DNA from: a virus | DNA length: 26,527 nucleotides | IMG/VR virus record: IMGVR_UViG_3300032291_002545 | Span: 1-26,527 of that record | Strand: one strand, 5' to 3' | Shown: piece by piece, positions 14,017-22,300 of the stretch | Layout: each line of letters opens with the position of its first letter | Position numbering within the stretch: the first letter of the stretch is position 1 | Position numbers and translations under genes: made by a program | Notes under the pieces: model-generated | Databases searched by the model: none | Told to the model about the DNA's origin: nothing | The model's input: only the letters and a program-made list of their open reading frames with translations

Positions 14017-15507
14017 ATGTCAAAGCAAGCAGGTAGAATGAGTCAGTCGGCAAACGACTTCTTAGAGCCAAAAGCACCAATAAATGTTGTTGCAACAGAT
14101 GTAGGAACAAATCGTGCATTTAACAATGGAGCAGCAACAGTTGCTTTTGAACTACCAGCGGGATCACCTGCTGCTACATCCTTTACTGTAACATCAAGTA
14201 CAGGACAAATAATGACAGGGATATCTTCTCCAATTGTTGTGTCTGGAATTGCTTCAGGCGCATATCCAACATTTACTGTAACAGCAACTAACTCATATGG
14301 AACATCAGCAGCATCTTCTCCATCAACTTCTATAACTGTTACCACTGTTCCAGCAACTCCTTCAGCACCATCAGCATCATCTCCATCTGCTGGTACAGAC
14401 TCAGTTTCATGGAATGCACCATCAAATGGTGGAAAAGCAATTACTAACTATTTCTGGTCATCTTCTGATGGAAAATCAGGGAATACAGCATCAACATCGG
14501 TTTCTGTAGGACAAGAGCAGGGAACAGCACAGACATATACAGTCCGTGCAGATAACGCAAACGGAAGTTCTGACACATCCTCTTCATCAGGATCTGTTAC
14601 TACAGCATTCTCATTTGCCCCATTCGGTGCATTTGGTTTCGTGCCAGCACCAACTCCAGTACCAGTCCCAGTGCCAGTGCCAGCACCAGCGCCAGTACCA
14701 GTACCAGCAGCGCCACAGCCTTGCTGTCAGGATGACGATGCTGGTTTCTGTTCTGGAAGAGATTATTATCAGTATCAGTATGACCCATGTACAAATGCAA
14801 ACTGTTCACCTAGACTTCTTGAATCAAACGCTCCTGGATGTCAGCCATTCGGTGCTTTCGGAGCATTTGGAGCATTTGGAGCATTTGGAGCCTTCGGAGC
14901 ATTCGGTGCATTCGGTGCATTCGGTGCATTCGGTGCCTTTGGTGCATTCGGTGCATTCGGTGCCTTTGGTGCATTCGGTGCATTCGGAGCATTCGGTGCA
15001 TTCGGTGCATATGATTTCGGAGGAAAATCTGTAAGCGTAGATACATTGGTTTTGACTACAAGTGGATATACTCAGGCAATAAATCTTAAAGTAGGAGATG
15101 TTCTTGTTTCAACAGAAGTTCCTGGCTTGGGAATCAACTTTACACTTGAAGATGTTCAGAATTGGTCAGGGGATCCAAGTAACCTTTCTATGGTACCTGA
15201 TAAAGAAACAACAATTATGCATATAGGAACTACAACAGCAGAAGAGTCTGTTTCTATAAATGGTGAATTCTATTCAGGATCTCACTACATGCTAGTTAAA
15301 AGAGATGGCGAAGCAAAGATGATTGCTTCTATAGATCTTTTAAACACAGATGAGTTATGGTCTGCAGACACAAATACTTGGGTTGCTATTACTGATTTGA
15401 TTATTACATACTTGCCTCATCAGGTTGTTTCTATCAACTGTGAACCTTATGACATGTTCTATACAGATCATTTCTTAGTGTATGACGGATATCAAACAGA
15501 AAACTAG
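14017..15507 (+). CDS. Fn3/Cys-rich/FGA-repeat tail protein with C-terminal Hint domain
   Basis: This is a 496-residue modular protein. Residues about 20-200 are two fibronectin III-like domains. About 200-233 are Pro-rich linkers; 234-276 are a six-Cys module (CCQDDDAGFC...YDPCT...CSPR). Residues 278-331 are 18 exact Phe-Gly-Ala units. Residues 338-496 match a Hint autoprocessing domain: SVSVDTLVLTTSGYTQ aligns with intein block A, with Ser338 as the position-1 nucleophile; SGSH (H423) fits block B TxxH; YDMFYTDHFLVYDG fits block F (D484, H485); and the protein ends in Asn496 right at the stop codon. A Hint domain cleaves, or transfers, the preceding segment by an acyl shift. The penultimate residue is Glu rather than His and there is no C-extein. 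The start has an AAAGGAG ribosome site. Confidence 0.75.
   Translation: MSKQAGRMSQSANDFLEPKAPINVVATDVGTNRAFNNGAATVAFELPAGSPAATSFTVTSSTGQIMTGISSPIVVSGIASGAYPTFTVTATNSYGTSAASSPSTSITVTTVPATPSAPSASSPSAGTDSVSWNAPSNGGKAITNYFWSSSDGKSGNTASTSVSVGQEQGTAQTYTVRADNANGSSDTSSSSGSVTTAFSFAPFGAFGFVPAPTPVPVPVPVPAPAPVPVPAAPQPCCQDDDAGFCSGRDYYQYQYDPCTNANCSPRLLESNAPGCQPFGAFGAFGAFGAFGAFGAFGAFGAFGAFGAFGAFGAFGAFGAFGAFGAFGAFGAYDFGGKSVSVDTLVLTTSGYTQAINLKVGDVLVSTEVPGLGINFTLEDVQNWSGDPSNLSMVPDKETTIMHIGTTTAEESVSINGEFYSGSHYMLVKRDGEAKMIASIDLLNTDELWSADTNTWVAITDLIITYLPHQVVSINCEPYDMFYTDHFLVYDGYQTEN
14716..14847 (+). repeat. Cys-rich module copy (paralogous to 651-782)
   Basis: This six-Cys segment begins QPCCQDDDAGFC and continues GRDYYQYQYDPCT, then CSPRLLES. 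It is nearly the same protein sequence as the module at 651-782, while the codons differ at many third positions. The DNA has therefore diverged while the protein was kept, which suggests functional constraint rather than a recent copy. Confidence 0.8.
14848..15009 (+). repeat. 18 tandem 9-bp units encoding (Phe-Gly-Ala)18
   Basis: There are 18 perfect-frame 9-base units (TTC/TTT-GGN-GCN), with mixed synonymous codons, between the Cys module and the Hint domain. Lengths would vary in whole triplets, so slippage would lengthen or shorten the linker without breaking the Hint domain. The unit has glycine and aromatic residues like an elastic or self-associating linker. Confidence 0.95.
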
Positions 15508-15512
15508 AAATA

Positions 15513-16034
15513 GTGATAAAAGTTGGGGATGCGTCAAAACTTGAAGGATTTGAATATCCAGAACAACTAAAAGGTGCATGGTTTTACTATGTATTTTTTG
15601 AGAATCACCCACTTGCAGATATAGATGGAATATGTTGTATATATTTTAATGACAAGTATCCAAGCGGATCCGTATACACTGGGAAGTATATTTTAAATGA
15701 TTATCCAGACGCATATTCTTCGTGGAGAAAACCAGACGAAGATGGCAATGTAAAGTCAGATAGAGTTCTTGTATCTCCCATATTGAGGAATAAAGGTATT
15801 GCTATAGCAGGTGGCGCATACGGAATGACAATGTTAAAAAACATTTTTAATAAAACAGTTTACCATGCATCTGGTTCAGAATTTGCAAATAAAGCATATG
15901 CCTCTGCTGCTGAAATTGCAAATCTTCCTAAATACGATAACCCAGGAATAGATATAGGAATTCACATGAAAAAAGATTTTTTTGATCAACCAGTTTTCCC
16001 ATATGTTTTTTTTGGAAGAAGAGTTGTAGAATGA
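15513..16034 (+). CDS. Putative GNAT-like acetyltransferase
   Basis: This 173-residue protein begins with GTG at 15513, six bases after the preceding stop, with no clear ribosome site, so coupling is likely. A central segment LVSPILRNKGIAIAGGAYGMTMLKNIF resembles the acetyl-CoA-binding motif A of GNAT enzymes (R-x-x-G-x-A with a following helix), and YHASGSEFANKAYASAAEI fits the usual later helix. If correct, it would transfer an acyl group to an amine. Place and coupling to the Hint protein could mean action on a virion component. The match is by pattern only; another fold is possible. The 3' end overlaps the next gene by four bases (ATGA). Confidence 0.45.
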   Translation: MIKVGDASKLEGFEYPEQLKGAWFYYVFFENHPLADIDGICCIYFNDKYPSGSVYTGKYILNDYPDAYSSWRKPDEDGNVKSDRVLVSPILRNKGIAIAGGAYGMTMLKNIFNKTVYHASGSEFANKAYASAAEIANLPKYDNPGIDIGIHMKKDFFDQPVFPYVFFGRRVVE

Positions 16035-16447
16035 CAGAGTATATTCTTACAGTTATAGACGACGACGTAGATATCAAAATAAATTCATTAGTTAAAGACA
16101 TGTGTAAAAAAAATAAAATAAACTATGAAAAGCAAGACTATAGAATTTTGTTTTCTGATGAAAAAATTCCTTTAACTCACAATGATGTAAAGTTTACATC
16201 TGGCTCAAAAAAATATCTAAGTTTTTATGGTAAAATTTATTTAAATAAGACTAGTAGAATTTTTGAAAGTTTGTATTTGGATAGTGGTCTTATTAGTATT
16301 GAGCCAAAAAGAACAGAACTTATTCTTGTTTGTGGGGGAGTCGAGAACTCAACAGTTGTTGAAACTGATGAAAGAATTCTACACTTTTATGTTGCACCAA
16401 ACCACTTGCTTGAATTGCAGGACCCACTTTTGTGGAAAAGCCTTTAG
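16031..16447 (+). CDS. Protein of unknown function
   Basis: I do not recognise this 138-residue protein. It is rich in Lys and Asp, with an acidic start (VIDDDVDIK) and a C-terminal part (ELILVCGGVENSTVVETDERILHFYVAP) that reads as a run of strands like the end of a cupin or double-stranded beta-helix fold. No metal-binding His pair is evident, so I do not call it an oxygenase. It overlaps the GNAT-like gene by four bases (ATGA), so the two are translationally coupled. Confidence 0.6.
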   Translation: MTEYILTVIDDDVDIKINSLVKDMCKKNKINYEKQDYRILFSDEKIPLTHNDVKFTSGSKKYLSFYGKIYLNKTSRIFESLYLDSGLISIEPKRTELILVCGGVENSTVVETDERILHFYVAPNHLLELQDPLLWKSL

Positions 16448-16458
16448 TGTGATATAAT
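16430..16458 (+). promoter_or_regulatory. Promoter TTGTGG-17-TATAAT with extended -10
   Basis: TTGTGG at 16430-16435, a 17-base spacer and TATAAT at 16453-16458 preceded by TGA at 16450-16452. A leader of about 14 bases carries the GAGAGG ribosome site for ATG 16479. The -35 match is partial. Confidence 0.55.
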
Positions 16459-16478
16459 TAAAGAAACGAGAGGCTTAT

Positions 16479-17192
16479 ATGAATACTATTAGATTTTTGC
16501 AGATGTATCCAGCGCTAACAAATATTGTTCCAGAGCCAGAACCAGGTACAAAGAATATACCTTCATGGTATAAAGAACAACCAGGTATTGCAGGAAGCGA
16601 TATTCCTGACAGAGGAATGCTTAGGCTTACTGTAAAAAAGTGTCAGCCCTTTTTTGATGCAATGTCAATGGGATATCTTTTAAAAGTGCCATGCGATATA
16701 CATATAGATACTACTGATGGAAACATTAATGTTCAACTTCCTGTTCACATGAACAAATACTATACATTATTGCTAAGCGAGCATCACGAAGAGCAAGTGT
16801 CTCATTTATCTATAGACAAAGATGTATATTGTAGCAAAATATTAAGAATTCATCCTACCTGGATGGTTCAAACTGATAAAGGATATAGTACATTTTTTAC
16901 AAATCCAATTCACCAAAGCCCTTCACCATTAAAGGCTATTGATGCAGTTGTTGACACCGACAACTATTTTACCGACGGACATCTTTCATTTTTAGTAAAA
17001 AAGAATTTTAAGGGAACTATAAAGCAAGGAACACCAATGTTTCAGGTTTTTCCATTTAAAAGAGAAGAATGGACAATGGAATTAGATAAAAACTTTTCAG
17101 CAGCAAAAGTAGAAGAGCAAAGAGGAAGAGTCAGATCTAGTTTTCAGCATGGATATAGACTTAAGTTTTGGGAAAAGAAAACCTTTAAGTAA
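16479..17192 (+). CDS. Conserved phage protein of unknown function
   Basis: This 237-residue protein starts with Pro-rich IPSWYKEQ, then VKKCQPFFDAMSMGYLLKVPCDI, SKILRIHPTWMVQTDKGYSTFFTNP, a VVDTDNYF motif and KQGTPMFQVFPFKREEW. I recall proteins with this set of motifs in aquatic phages (possibly the DUF6065 family, from memory), with no known function. The beta-rich middle with repeated hydrophobic strands could be a jelly-roll fold. It has its own promoter upstream and a terminator-like hairpin straight after the stop codon, so it looks like a single-gene unit between the tail and nucleotide-metabolism genes. Confidence 0.6.
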   Translation: MNTIRFLQMYPALTNIVPEPEPGTKNIPSWYKEQPGIAGSDIPDRGMLRLTVKKCQPFFDAMSMGYLLKVPCDIHIDTTDGNINVQLPVHMNKYYTLLLSEHHEEQVSHLSIDKDVYCSKILRIHPTWMVQTDKGYSTFFTNPIHQSPSPLKAIDAVVDTDNYFTDGHLSFLVKKNFKGTIKQGTPMFQVFPFKREEWTMELDKNFSAAKVEEQRGRVRSSFQHGYRLKFWEKKTFK

Positions 17193-17230
17193 AACTCTCA
17201 ACAATAGATTTAGGTAGAGTTTTGCTTTTT
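17191..17230 (+). terminator. Hairpin with T-run after the 16479 gene
   Basis: AAAACTCT (17191-17198) pairs with AGAGTTTT (17216-17223) across a 17-base loop, then GCTTTTT. This is terminator-like though AT-rich. A further copy of AAAACTCT at 17233-17240 can pair with the same AGAGTTTT through a 9-base loop, giving two mutually exclusive hairpins just before the nrdJ promoter. Confidence 0.5.
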
Positions 17231-17239
17231 ATAAAACTC

Positions 17240-17248
17240 TGGTATACT
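17240..17248 (+). promoter_or_regulatory. Extended -10 promoter TGGTATACT for nrdJ
   Basis: TGG at 17240-17242 and TATACT at 17243-17248. Transcription from about 17255 would give a leader of roughly 28 bases with a GAAAGGAC ribosome site before ATG 17283. That leader is too short for a cobalamin riboswitch. Confidence 0.6.
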
Positions 17249-17282
17249 TAAGTCTTAATCCGTTTTTGAAAGGACGATACAA

Positions 17283-19316
17283 ATGTCAGATTTTTTTAGT
17301 TTTAAACTTCCAGAGGACTTCGTAGAAAAGTACAAAAGCCAAGAAAGCCCATTTGGGTTTAAAGATGCAGCAGAAAATTCACTTGGAGAAATTACTTTTA
17401 TTCGTACATATTCTAGAATGAAGGAAGATGGAACTAAAGAAAGATGGCATGAAGTTTGTCGTCGAGTAATCGAGGGTATGTATTCAGTACAAAAGAATCA
17501 TGCTAAAGAAAACCGCTTGCCATGGAATGACTACAAGGCACAGAAGTCTGCACAAGAAGCATTCCAAAGAATGTTTGAATTGAAGTGGACACCACCAGGA
17601 CGAGGTATGTGGGCATTTGGAACTCCTATGACTATGGAGAAGAAGAACTCAGCAGCACTACAAAACTGTGCCATGGTATCTACAAAGGACCTTGACAAGA
17701 ATGATCCAGGAGCCCTATTTGCTTGGGTTATGGATGCATTGATGCTTGGTATTGGTGTAGGGTTTGATACAGTGGGACAGGATAAGAATTTCTCAATCTA
17801 TACCCCAACAGAACCAGAACAGGTGTTCGAAATTCCAGACACTCGTGAAGGGTGGGTAGAGTCAGTCAGACTTCTAATCAACTCATACCTAAGAGCAAAC
17901 CAAAGCATTCAGAAGTTTAATTATGATTTGATTAGACCTCTTGGAGCACCCATTAAGGGCTTTGGAGGCGTTGCATCAGGACCTGCACCTCTTATCAAGT
18001 TACATGACCAGATAGACCGTGTAATCGGCTCCAGAGGCGGAGAAACACTAGATTCTCGTGCCATTGTAGACTTGGTAAACCTTATTGGTACCTGTGTGGT
18101 ATCAGGAAATGTTCGTAGATCAGCAACTCTTGCTTTGGGTAATGAAGGGGATGAAACATTTATGAACCTAAAGAACTCAGAGATGTTTCCAGAGCGTAAC
18201 TCGTTTGATCCAGACAATCCAGGCTGGGCTTGGATGTCTAACAATTCTATTTCAGCAGAAGTAGGAACAAGGTACGAAGACTATGTAGATTTAATTACTG
18301 AAAACGGAGAACCAGGTTTTATCTGGCTTGATGTTGCTCGTAATTATGGACGACTAAAGGATGCGCCAGACGGTAAGGATTATCGTGTGATGGGATTTAA
18401 CCCATGTGCGGAGCAGCCATTAGAATCATACGAACTATGTACACTTGTAGAAGTGCACTTAAATCGTCATGAATCTAAGGAGGACTTCCTGCGTACCCTG
18501 AAGTTTGCATACCTTTATGGAAAGACTGTGACACTTGTTCCAACACACTGGCCACAAACAAACGGTATCATGCAACGCAACCGTCGCATTGGTACATCGC
18601 TAACAGGTATTGCATCGTTTGCAGATCAAAAAGGTTTACCAATTGTTCGTGAGTGGATGGATGAGGGATACAACAAGATCCGTCACTATGACCATCAGTA
18701 TTCAGAATGGCTTTGTGTTCGTGAATCAATTCGTGTAACAACAGTTAAGCCATCAGGATCAGTTTCAATTCTTTCAGGTGCAACTCCTGGAGTTCACTGG
18801 GGACCTGGAGGAAACTTCTTCCTTCGTGCAGTTCGATTTGGAAACACAGATCCAATGATTCACTTGTTCAAAGCAGCGGGGTACACAATTGAAGATGACG
18901 TAGTATCAGCAAACACATCAGTAGTTTACTTCCCAATCAAGTCAGGTCACCCAAGATCTGAAAAGGATGTAACATTATTTGAAAAGATTGCACTTGCTGC
19001 AACTGCTCAGAAGTATTGGTCCGATAATGGCGTTTCTGTAACGCTTTCATTTGATAAGGAAACAGAGTCAAAGCATGTTGTTCCAGCACTCCATATGTAT
19101 GAGGGACAACTTAAAGCAGTCTCATTCCTTCCAATGGGAAATCACACATACCCACAACAGCCATACACTCAAATTACTGAAGAGCAATATGAGTCATATA
19201 TTGGCAAGTTGAAACATATTGACTTTAGTGCAATTTACGATGGTGTAGATAATCTTGAGGCTCAAGGTGAGTCATACTGCACAACAGACTACTGTGAAAT
19301 TAAAATAAACAAGTAG
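17283..19316 (+). CDS. nrdJ: Adenosylcobalamin-dependent ribonucleoside-triphosphate reductase (class II)
   Basis: This 677-residue protein is clearly a class II ribonucleotide reductase of the monomeric triphosphate type. It converts NTPs to dNTPs with B12 coenzyme as radical source. The active-site motif NPCAEQPLE has N373, C375 (thiyl) and E377. C129 in LQNCAMVS and C386 (11 residues after C375) are the reducible pair. The C-terminal shuttle is C-x4-C (C666, C671), as in the Lactobacillus enzyme. It is somewhat shorter than that roughly 740-residue enzyme but nothing essential is missing. It feeds phage DNA synthesis and is placed between tail genes with its own promoter. Because the class is oxygen-independent and needs B12, the host must take up or make cobalamin. 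Confidence 0.95.
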   Translation: MSDFFSFKLPEDFVEKYKSQESPFGFKDAAENSLGEITFIRTYSRMKEDGTKERWHEVCRRVIEGMYSVQKNHAKENRLPWNDYKAQKSAQEAFQRMFELKWTPPGRGMWAFGTPMTMEKKNSAALQNCAMVSTKDLDKNDPGALFAWVMDALMLGIGVGFDTVGQDKNFSIYTPTEPEQVFEIPDTREGWVESVRLLINSYLRANQSIQKFNYDLIRPLGAPIKGFGGVASGPAPLIKLHDQIDRVIGSRGGETLDSRAIVDLVNLIGTCVVSGNVRRSATLALGNEGDETFMNLKNSEMFPERNSFDPDNPGWAWMSNNSISAEVGTRYEDYVDLITENGEPGFIWLDVARNYGRLKDAPDGKDYRVMGFNPCAEQPLESYELCTLVEVHLNRHESKEDFLRTLKFAYLYGKTVTLVPTHWPQTNGIMQRNRRIGTSLTGIASFADQKGLPIVREWMDEGYNKIRHYDHQYSEWLCVRESIRVTTVKPSGSVSILSGATPGVHWGPGGNFFLRAVRFGNTDPMIHLFKAAGYTIEDDVVSANTSVVYFPIKSGHPRSEKDVTLFEKIALAATAQKYWSDNGVSVTLSFDKETESKHVVPALHMYEGQLKAVSFLPMGNHTYPQQPYTQITEEQYESYIGKLKHIDFSAIYDGVDNLEAQGESYCTTDYCEIKINK

Positions 19317-19323
19317 CCTTCTA

Positions 19324-19332
19324 TGGTAAAAT
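19324..19332 (+). promoter_or_regulatory. Extended -10-like element TGGTAAAAT
   Basis: TGG at 19324-19326 and TAAAAT at 19327-19332, a weaker -10, ending 9 bases before ATG 19342 with no ribosome site. Probably leaderless or nearly so. Confidence 0.45.
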
Positions 19333-19341
19333 AGACCTATA

Positions 19342-22300
19342 ATGTCTACTCCATCAAACCTATATGCAGAAAAAGTGTTTGCAGAACACCCAATAGGTTT
19401 GTGGGCACTAGATGACAATGTAGACTATATTTCTTTAATTTCAGAAGAGTCTAGAGATCTTTCTTTGTGGAAGGTTTATGGAGGAACTGCTTCTAGATAT
19501 TCTGAGTCTGTAGGAGAGCCATTTATTGACAGTTATGTTGGTAAGATTACTGCTGACAGAATATTAGCAAAAACAGGAACAATTACTGCAGTAAGTCCAA
19601 AAATAGTTAATGTAAAAGAGTTAAACTCTTATCTAAGAACATTTTCTGTAGGTGGGTATTTTTATTCAGAAAGTTCTTATATCTCAGGGTTTTCAATTGG
19701 ATATCAATACATTGATCAAACTAGTAGTACAGTAATAACACATGTTAAAGATTTTGACACAGTTATAAATAATAACTGGGTTTTTATATCAGAAACATTT
19801 GATGCTCCGCCAGATGATACAGATATTAGAATAGTTTTTAAAATTAACTTTGTTGGAGACGAAGACCAAGATCATTCATTTAGAGTAAACGGTATAACTT
19901 TTGGTCAGTGGTCAGAAGAGTTTTCTTCAACATCTTTGGGCATAAGCGCTACAAACATTCCTTCTACAATATCGATTGCACCACAAAAAGGAATTGTTGC
20001 TAAATGTTATGGATTGCAAGAATTTAATGGGTATTACATTGTTTCTGAAAACATGTTAAAAGCAAAAAACTCTGGAATCCCTTTGGTTTACGGAACACCT
20101 GGACACACAACTTTATATGCAAACAATGGCTTACCATCTTTAATAGTTCCTGGCTCTGGAATGCTAAACAAGACTGGACAATATAAACAATATACTTTAG
20201 AAACTTGGATTAGAATAAATTCATATACAAACGAAACTAAAAGAATCATTGGTCCAATAGGTTCTTCTGATGGAATATATGTAGATGGTCCAGCAATAGG
20301 TTTAAAAATTGGAAACGAATACTCTACAAATTACGTAGGTGAGTGGACAAGGCCTATGCTTTTGCATTTAAAGGTTGGAAAAGATAATGCCTCTATTTTA
20401 ATTAACGGAGAAGAAGTAGTTTCTATTCCATATTCTCAAGAACTTGCAGAACTTCCATCACAATTTTTAAACGGAAAAGATCAGGACTGGATAGGCTTTT
20501 ATGCTTATGAAGATGTTTCTCCTATAGATATAGACTGTGTAGGAATTTATCCATACTTAGTTGCTAGTCAAGTTGCAAAAAGAAGATATGTTTTTGGACA
20601 AGGAGTTGAAATTCCAGAGAACATTAATACATCTTACAGTGGAACATCTGTCTCAATCGACTACTCATTTGCAGACTACACCGCCAATTACTCTTATCCA
20701 AAAACAGGTTCTTGGAATCAGGGCTTTAGCGACAACATGTCAACAACAAACAAATCTCTTGCTGTGATATCTCATCCACTACCAGAAATTATACTTTCTT
20801 CTAAAACACCGTCAGAGTTATTTCAAGATAACAAGTTTGCTAATCGCATAGAAGATCAGTCCAATTTCTTTTATGATACCAAAGACTATTTTTCTTTTAG
20901 GCCAAACTCTTCCTGGAGTAGTGTGTCTGGATATCTTTTCTTTGAAAATTTTGATATTTTAAAAACACCTATATCAGCATTTTATGGATGCTTCCAGTTA
21001 AAAAATAATGCAACAACACCACAAATACTTTTCAAAATTGAAAAAGAAAACACTTCTAATTATTTTAAAATACAGGTAGAAAACAATATACTAAAATATA
21101 TAATAAGTGTAAATGGTCGATCAGAAACTCTTTATTCTTCAGAAGTTTTAAATCAAAGCGAATTCTTTGAGGTGGGAGTTAACATTCCTAGGTTTGTAGA
21201 AGTTTTTGGAAATCCTGTATCAGACTTTTTTGGATCTTTTTCAGACTTAAGAATGTTTGTTGGTGGAGATAAAAACAACTTAGAACAGTTTGACGGTAAG
21301 ATTTATAACATAGGATTTTCAACAAAATACAACTTTCAAAAAATTAAAAACTTGTTTAATGAAATAGGTGTTCCAAAACTAAATGAAGATCTTTTCTTTG
21401 CCTATCAAACAAATCAACTAATAGATATTGATGCAGGTATCGACACCACATCATTGCCACCATACGGAGCATTAACAGACACATCCCCAGGAGCAGTGTC
21501 TGGCGGAGGAGTAATACTTTTAGAGGAAGACTTTTTGGTGGAACACATAGCAACATACACCTTAGTTCCTGATATTTTATTTGATAGGTATACTCTTGCT
21601 GTTGCATCAAATGCGTACTGGGAAGATAATATTCCACTAACATATTTTGCAGAGTCTGTTTTTGATAAAAGAGGAGATCAATATTTTGATCTTGATTTTA
21701 TCCAGTTTAATATTAACTATCCAATTCCAACAAAAACAATTGCTATAGAAACTGATCCAGTTGATTGGACATATGCAGATCTTGCTAATGAGTACGGTGT
21801 GCCAATACAAAGAACTTATGAATCTTTGGATAACTACCTGTTTACTGGCTACAATGATTACGAAGATTTAAAAAATAAAATATCAAAAGACTATAGGTAT
21901 GATACCGACGGTTCACTTGCAAAAACCTATGTAACATTCCAATATACAGAACTTGGAGCAAATGCAACTTCATCATATTTTACTAAGGTAGAAAGACCTT
22001 CAAGAAACGGGGTTTTAATTCCAGGTACAGACTGGATGACAACAAAGTATGAGGTTGTTGATAATATGATTATCTATCCTCCTTCTGGAGTTGATTTTAA
22101 TGATCTTTCAATTGTCACACATATAGATGTAAATGTAAAAAATTCTCAGGTAAACAATATCAGCATAAAAAATATGTCGTATGCATCACAAGCCCTTAAT
22201 GAATCTGATGCAAGCCCAATTGGAACTCGTTTTGGAACTCCTATATACCCTTACACAAAAACTGGAATTTACTATAACTTTAAAAAGAATAATCCATTTT

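Noticed and set aside
14848-15009. CRISPR-like or other non-coding tandem array
   Set aside because: Units are contiguous 9-mers in frame with no spacers, and lie inside a coding gene.
14810-15046. Antisense reading frame with His-Arg-Met repeats, and a shifted forward frame over the same bases
   Set aside because: Both are shadows of the 9-bp repeat that encodes Phe-Gly-Ala; neither has a start signal or sensible composition.
16031-16447. 2OG-oxygenase identity for the unknown protein
   Set aside because: The C-terminal strands look cupin-like, but the HxD...H iron ligands are missing.
17193-17282. Cobalamin riboswitch controlling nrdJ
   Set aside because: The gap is about 90 bases, with the promoter leaving a leader of only about 28; no B12-box-like sequence or multi-stem fold is present.
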